Shown piece by piece: positions 62,371 through 64,000 of a stretch of 64,000 bases of DNA. The first letter of the stretch is position 1, and the number at the start of each line of letters is the position of its first letter. Position numbers and translations under genes: made by a program. The notes beneath the pieces are model-generated. The model was not told the DNA's origin. It saw only the letters and a list, made by a program, of their open reading frames with translations, and did no database searches. The stretch spans positions 558,001-622,000 of the forward strand of contig NZ_CP015196.1 in assembly GCF_001623565.1 (NCBI RefSeq), given 5' to 3'. This DNA is from Streptococcus marmotae (GTDB taxonomy: Bacteria; Bacillota; Bacilli; Lactobacillales; Streptococcaceae).

Positions 62371-64000
62371 TCAATATAAATCTTTTAAATGACTGTCTTC
62401 AATTCTAGCTAAAAGGAGATCATCTTGGATCAATTCTTGAATTTTGACCAAGGCTTCTTGCACCTCGCACTTCTTTGGTATGTAACGAGAAAGGAGCTGC
62501 TCTAAATGCGGTTGAAACTGCCGACTTGTTTCCTTCATTGTATGGTAGGTTAAAAAGTGATTGATTTTCATCACATCTTCATAGGTCAAAACAGGATTGA
62601 CTTGTAAGACTGGAAAAGAAGAACGTAAGTTGTCACTCGTTGAGATCAGCAAATCCATGTCCAAAATATCCTCTACACTGTGAAATTGCTCAGTTGTAAA
62701 GACTGCCTTGATACTGTCTACTGGAAGGTAGGATTGACATTGTTTGTACAATAATTTTTGGACACCAACCCCTTCGTCACATACCAGATAAATTTCTTGC
62801 ACTGCTGCACTCTGAATATGCTTATTTTTTAAAGCTCCTCCAATATGAATCGTAAAATAGGCAAGGTCATCATCATTTAGCTGAACACCCCACTCTTTTT
62901 CTACTGTGTCAGTGGCAACCACCTTCACTGTTGCAAATAAGTCCTTATACTTTTGCTTGATTTGTCTAGTGAGTGGATTACGCGATAAAATGCCGTAGGT
63001 CTTCCGAAAGCGTAGGGCTTTTGCATGCATGATGAGGTTGCGCATGAGCAATTCACGGTTATCAATTTCAAAAACAGAGCACCGCAAAAATGCATCGACA
63101 AACCGCTCCAACGTTGCCTTGATATCCGCAAAATCTTGACTATTGGTATGAATATCCTTGTCCTTTCGATAAGACAAAAGAAGCATGGCAATCAACGAAA
63201 TTTCGATTTCATCTAACTTGACTCCAAATTGCTCTGCTAGCGAAGAAGCCAAATGATGGGCAGCTGTATACTCAATGCGCTTGCGAATAAGAATAAATTC
63301 ACGTTCAATTTCATGCTGCTCGCTAGGTTTTAAAACCATATTGCGGTATCCCAAAAGTAGATAAGGCAAGACTTTTAGCATAAACTCGATTTCATAATGA
63401 TTAATTTTCTTGCCTAAGTCAATTTCCAACTGATTGACCTGTTCTGCTAAGAAAGTGACAATCTCTGGAGCAAAGAGCAATTCACACCCTTCAAAATAGG
63501 GAACTTTCTCATGTAAAACGGTTAGGAAGCCTTCATTTGGATTGGAAAAAACTTCATAGAGAAGGGAATGGATATATTGGATTTTATTAAGCGGGTGACA
63601 TTTGAAGAAATAGCCTTCCGATTTGGTTGCATAGAGATACACCTTAAATTGTTCCGTCGTTAATTGGGCACGAATTTCACTTAAATCATTTAAGACGGTA
63701 TTGCGCGAGACATCGGTCAAGGCCATGAGTTTGTCAATCGTCACACGCTCTGAGGTGATGGCAATATAGATGGTCATTAACTGAATCCGCTCTTCCATAC
63801 TCATGACATAATGGTAGGAATCTACACTTCCAAGCAAGGTCTGACACGCCACCTTTTGCGTTTCATTTAATAAAATACCAACTCTAGGCAGACTCACAAT
63901 CGGCTCAACGTTACTAGGAAGAGAGTCATTGATTTTCTCGAGGTGATAGTACACTTTTCTTCTGGATTGACCCATGGTACGCGAAATAGTCATGACTGTT
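62371..64000 (-). CDS. BglG/PRD-type transcriptional activator of a PTS operon (runs off the window)
   Basis: About 540 residues are in the window and the frame is open to base 64000, so the N-terminus is missing. The visible N-terminus has helix-turn-helix segments (TISRTMGQSRRKVYYHLEK and RVTIDKLMALTDVSRNTVLN). Two PRD (PTS regulation) domains with conserved His follow, then a PTS EIIB-like domain (IYLVCDEGVGVQKLLYKQC, Cys phosphosite) and a C-terminal tail. It lies upstream of ulaG, and in streptococci this regulator controls ascorbate uptake (UlaR-like). It activates rather than antiterminates if the DNA-binding domain is as seen. Confidence 0.85.
   Translation of the reverse strand, partial: TVMTISRTMGQSRRKVYYHLEKINDSLPSNVEPIVSLPRVGILLNETQKVACQTLLGSVDSYHYVMSMEERIQLMTIYIAITSERVTIDKLMALTDVSRNTVLNDLSEIRAQLTTEQFKVYLYATKSEGYFFKCHPLNKIQYIHSLLYEVFSNPNEGFLTVLHEKVPYFEGCELLFAPEIVTFLAEQVNQLEIDLGKKINHYEIEFMLKVLPYLLLGYRNMVLKPSEQHEIEREFILIRKRIEYTAAHHLASSLAEQFGVKLDEIEISLIAMLLLSYRKDKDIHTNSQDFADIKATLERFVDAFLRCSVFEIDNRELLMRNLIMHAKALRFRKTYGILSRNPLTRQIKQKYKDLFATVKVVATDTVEKEWGVQLNDDDLAYFTIHIGGALKNKHIQSAAVQEIYLVCDEGVGVQKLLYKQCQSYLPVDSIKAVFTTEQFHSVEDILDMDLLISTSDNLRSSFPVLQVNPVLTYEDVMKINHFLTYHTMKETSRQFQPHLEQLLSRYIPKKCEVQEALVKIQELIQDDLLLARIEDSHLKDLY

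Overview
This is a low-GC Firmicute chromosome segment, almost certainly a Streptococcus and most like Streptococcus suis. The reasons are the gene order (rnpA-yidC-jag-rpmH, secE-nusG next to a class A PBP, ula regulator-ulaG-transketolase), the PatA/PatB (SatA/SatB)-type efflux pair, a DpnII-type restriction cassette and typical streptococcal promoters (TTGACA-17-TATAAT) and ribosome sites. Most genes are on the minus strand.

Layout. 1-3.05 kb holds the start of pyrG (with a GGGC-initiating attenuator leader), rpoE (delta) and tig. 3.08-13.05 kb is an accessory island: two inverted IS30-family copies, carrying the same internal transposase deletion, flank a decayed lipoprotein gene and a lactose/galactoside operon (binding protein, two permeases, LacZ) that starts from a promoter with a CcpA site in its spacer. 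A tRNA-Cys lies just outside. 13.4-20.8 kb holds a DUF4298 gene, a TraX-like gene, nusG, secE, rpmG, a class A penicillin-binding protein broken by a one-base slip in a G tract, a flavin reductase, an RluA-type pseudouridine synthase and a CPBP protease. 20.9-22.8 kb holds a small secreted/anchored protein, a decayed secreted protein and a large intergenic repeat.

22.8-34.5 kb is housekeeping: purR, yhaM, rmuC, thiN, rpe, rsgA, rsmA, a DUF1697 gene, rnmV, tatD, rpmH, jag, yidC and rnpA. A second copy of the intergenic repeat lies at 31.5 kb. 34.6-39.1 kb carries a Nudix gene, a DUF3397 gene and a DpnII-like restriction-modification cassette (two methylases and a nuclease) between an intact MerR-type regulator and a second, 5'-truncated homologue of it. 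39.1-46.8 kb has gltX, a LytTR/LiaF-like pair, an AIM24 protein, carbonic anhydrase, radA and dut. 46.9-50.3 kb is the heterodimeric multidrug ABC exporter. 50.5-58.5 kb has gpsA, galU, a frameshifted ABC transporter gene, a rhomboid protease, 5-formyl-THF cyclo-ligase, two acetyl-pathway lysine/diaminopimelate genes and two PASTA proteins without membrane segments. A third repeat copy precedes tkt, ulaG and a BglG/PRD-type regulator that runs off the window.

The most notable non-routine items are the restriction cassette bracketed by a long gene duplication, the MITE-like repeat family with shared GATACTC-type ends, the matching internal deletions in the two IS copies, single-base slips in homopolymers of two genes, and several compact regulatory arrangements (the pyrG leader, the nusG leader hairpin, and the tkt promoter embedded in a terminator). 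No CRISPR array, prophage or obvious wholly new system was seen. All family names rest on reading the sequence; no database search was run.
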